Shown here in pieces: positions 6,738-8,182 of a DNA stretch of 8,182 nt. The position numbers and the translations under genes are program-made. The DNA is from an uncultured Aquimarina sp. (GTDB lineage: Bacteria; Bacteroidota; Bacteroidia; Flavobacteriales; Flavobacteriaceae): positions 1 through 8,182 of the forward strand of contig CALGNG010000264.1 of the NCBI GenBank assembly GCA_937958735.1. The letters are read 5' to 3'. Every line of letters starts with the position of its first letter. Position 1 is the first letter of the stretch. The notes under the pieces were generated by a model. The model made no database searches. It had not been told where the DNA came from and worked only from the letters and a program-made list of their open reading frames with translations.

Positions 6738-7799
6738 ATGTCATTAGTAACAGAACCTACTCTGATTTTCCCCGAAAACAAAGTCTCCCAAGATGAAATG
6801 GTAGATGTATTAGAAAACTTATTTCCATACCACCCCAAATGGAATACCATCGAAAAAATGATTCGCAACACACAAGTTGATAATCGATATTTACTTTCTC
6901 CAATCAATCAGGTAACCATTCACCCTGGTTTTGAATACAGGAATGAACTTTACAAAAAAAAGGGCTTAGAATTAGCTATTAGAGCTACAGAAGACGCATT
7001 ACAAAAAAATAAGATGGCTCCAAAAGACATCGATATGATTATTGTAGTCTCTTGTACTGGCTTTTTAATGCCTTCTTTAACATCTTACCTGATTAGTGCC
7101 TTAAACTTTAGACCAGAAACCAAACAACTTCCAGTAGTACAATTAGGATGTGCCGCAGGTACTTGGGCTTTAAATAGAGCACATGAGTACACTATGGCTT
7201 ACCCAGATAGTAATGTTTTATTAGTTTCTGTAGAGTTTTCTTCACTTTTATTTCAGCCTACAGACAGTAAGCTATCTTCTTTAATTTCTAATTGTTTATT
7301 TGGAGATGCTGTTTCGGCTTGTATTATTAAAGGGAAACCAGAGTCTGGCGATACTGGTTATTTAATAGAAAACATTACTTCTTATGTTAAGAAAGATACC
7401 GACCATTATATAAAGTATGATGTAAAATCTACGGGATTCCATTTTGGCCTAGACAAAGATGTAATGCATAGTATTAAAGATGTCGCACCTATTATGGAAG
7501 ACTTTATTAATAAAGAACATGATATTAAAGCCAATAAATTAGATTTTTGTGTTTTCCACACTGGTGGGCGAAAAATTATGGATGAATTGGTATCTAACTT
7601 AAGTTTAGAGGAAGAAACTATTAAATTAAGCCGAGAAAGTTTACGAGATCATGGAAATATTGCTAGTGGTGTAGTATTAGATGTATTGTCTAAAGAGTTT
7701 GATTCTAAATCTAGAAAAAATAACGATTTAGGTATTATGGCTGCCTTTGGACCTGGATTTACAGCAGAGATTAACACCGGTAGATGGCTTCTAAATTAA
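6738..7799 (+). CDS. Type III polyketide synthase (chalcone synthase superfamily)
   Basis: A 353-residue homodimer-type ketosynthase that extends a CoA starter with malonyl-CoA units and cyclises the chain without a carrier protein. The whole family pattern is present. The N-terminal part has NTQVDNRYLL (44-53). The nucleophile is Cys138 in QLGCAAGTWALNRA. LFGDAV (187-192) carries Phe188, matching plant CHS Phe215. The catalytic His274 is in CVFHTGGRKIMD, the catalytic Asn307 in RDHGNIASG, and the C-terminal signature is AAFGPGFTAEI. The Cys-His-Asn triad separates it from thiolases; length and the GFGPG-like end favour type III PKS over FabH. By eye, Cys106 lies where CHS has gatekeeper Thr132 and Phe236 where it has Phe265. 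A long A-rich leader precedes ATG 6738, as is usual in this phylum. A Dabb gene follows 4 bases after the stop, suggesting a dedicated cyclase partner. Starter, number of extensions and product (pyrone, resorcinol, resorcylate or phloroglucinol) cannot be read from sequence, so no symbol is given. Confidence 0.93.
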   Translation: MSLVTEPTLIFPENKVSQDEMVDVLENLFPYHPKWNTIEKMIRNTQVDNRYLLSPINQVTIHPGFEYRNELYKKKGLELAIRATEDALQKNKMAPKDIDMIIVVSCTGFLMPSLTSYLISALNFRPETKQLPVVQLGCAAGTWALNRAHEYTMAYPDSNVLLVSVEFSSLLFQPTDSKLSSLISNCLFGDAVSACIIKGKPESGDTGYLIENITSYVKKDTDHYIKYDVKSTGFHFGLDKDVMHSIKDVAPIMEDFINKEHDIKANKLDFCVFHTGGRKIMDELVSNLSLEEETIKLSRESLRDHGNIASGVVLDVLSKEFDSKSRKNNDLGIMAAFGPGFTAEINTGRWLLN

Positions 7800-7803
7800 A
7801 CCT

Positions 7804-8091
7804 ATGATACACCATATTGTACTGTTTAAAATAAAAGGTAATAGCGAGCAGGATGTCGCTTATGTTAAAAAGGAACTATTGTCCTTAACCCAATTAAACC
7901 TAACAGAATCTTTTACAGTGTATAATAACTATACTTGTAACAAGAATAAAGGGGATTTGGTTTTGGATTCTAAGTTTTTAAATGCAGATCGATTACAAAC
8001 TTATATGCAACATGCCAAGCACTTGGAAGTTATAAAGCTTACTAGCCCTTTTATTGAAGAAAAAAGTGTTATCGATTTTGTATGTGATTAG
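7804..8091 (+). CDS. Dabb-family protein, putative polyketide cyclase partner of the PKS
   Basis: A 95-residue single-domain protein of the Dabb (stress-responsive dimeric A/B barrel) family, with the family length and fold signals. The first strand is MIHHIVLFKIK (1-11), a helix follows (about 14-28), GDLVLDSKF (50-58) is the third strand, then LQTYMQHAKHLEVI (64-77), and a final strand is SVIDFV (88-93). No signal peptide or membrane span is seen, so it is cytoplasmic. Aligned by eye to Cannabis olivetolic acid cyclase, His4 falls on His5, Tyr67 on the catalytic Tyr72 and His73 on the catalytic His78; Leu52 falls on His57. The Y-x-x-H-x-x-H pattern is common across Dabb proteins, so it supports the fold more than the exact chemistry. 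Here the usual HP is HA. The start is 4 bases after the PKS stop, giving a two-gene operon. I infer that it directs ring closure of the PKS product. A monooxygenase-like or unrelated role is possible, since most Dabb proteins are uncharacterised. Confidence 0.85.
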   Translation: MIHHIVLFKIKGNSEQDVAYVKKELLSLTQLNLTESFTVYNNYTCNKNKGDLVLDSKFLNADRLQTYMQHAKHLEVIKLTSPFIEEKSVIDFVCD

Positions 8092-8125
8092 TAATTTATA
8101 GAAAATTCAAAACAGCTATAAATTA

Positions 8126-8182
8126 ATTCTTACAAATTAAGAATACACCTCTAAGATCAAATTAGTATTGACTTTAGAGGTG
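8126..8182. repeat. Inverted repeats after the Dabb gene, the larger one cut by the window edge
   Basis: A small hairpin (ATTCTTA 8126-8132, TAAGAAT 8138-8144, loop CAAAT) is followed by a larger one. In the larger, 15-base arms at 8146-8160 and 8168-8182 start CACCTCTAA and end TTAGAGGTG. Thirteen of 15 positions pair and one more is a G.T wobble, around a 7-base loop. The window ends with the right arm, so whether a T tract follows is unknown. If it does, this is the terminator of the PKS-Dabb operon. Confidence 0.5.

Noticed and set aside
6668..6907. 79-residue open frame on the minus strand overlapping the PKS start
   Set aside because: It lies largely opposite the PKS coding region and its hairpin leader, and has no recognisable domain or promoter.
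6738..7799. FabH (ketoacyl-ACP synthase III) as identity of the PKS gene
   Set aside because: FabH shares the fold and the triad, but the length of 353, the conserved LFGD with CHS-like Phe, and the AAFGPGFT end favour type III PKS, as does the Dabb neighbour.

Overview
The window is AT-rich chromosomal DNA from a member of the Bacteroidota, most likely the family Flavobacteriaceae. Four signs support this. There is a DUF4837 lipoprotein, a family I know only from this phylum. A signal peptide ends in Ala-Gln. Start codons follow A/T-rich leaders rather than Shine-Dalgarno sequences. Candidate promoters match the phylum's TAnnTTTG -7 element (1120-1127 on +, 6410-6403 on -). No tRNA, rRNA, CRISPR array, insertion sequence or phage gene was seen.

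Left part (1-6022, all + strand) is housekeeping. It opens inside pgk (phosphoglycerate kinase, N-terminus off the window), which is closed by a strong intrinsic terminator. Next comes a tight three-gene operon: an exported MltD-type lytic transglycosylase with two LysM domains, a DUF4837 lipoprotein (5-base gap) and the RNA-binding protein Tex (1-base gap). A 21-bp stem follows tex and can act as a terminator in both directions.

Middle part (6023-6737) holds tatA on the minus strand, convergent with tex. An AT-rich 383-bp spacer without genes then separates tatA from the divergent right-hand genes. This spacer is rich in small inverted repeats. The most striking are two adjacent, partly mutually exclusive hairpins (6675-6724) ending 13 bases before the next start codon.

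Right part (6738-8182, + strand) is the accessory and most interesting section: a type III polyketide synthase with an intact Cys-His-Asn triad, followed after 4 bases by a 95-residue Dabb (dimeric alpha/beta barrel) protein. This pairing resembles Cannabis tetraketide synthase plus olivetolic acid cyclase, where a small Dabb protein folds the poly-beta-keto product of a type III PKS. The residues that line up with the plant cyclase's His5, Tyr72 and His78 are all present (His4, Tyr67, His73). I infer a compact bacterial PKS-cyclase module making an aromatic polyketide such as a resorcylic acid. Product and starter unit cannot be read from the sequence. A large inverted repeat runs into the right edge of the window and may end this operon.
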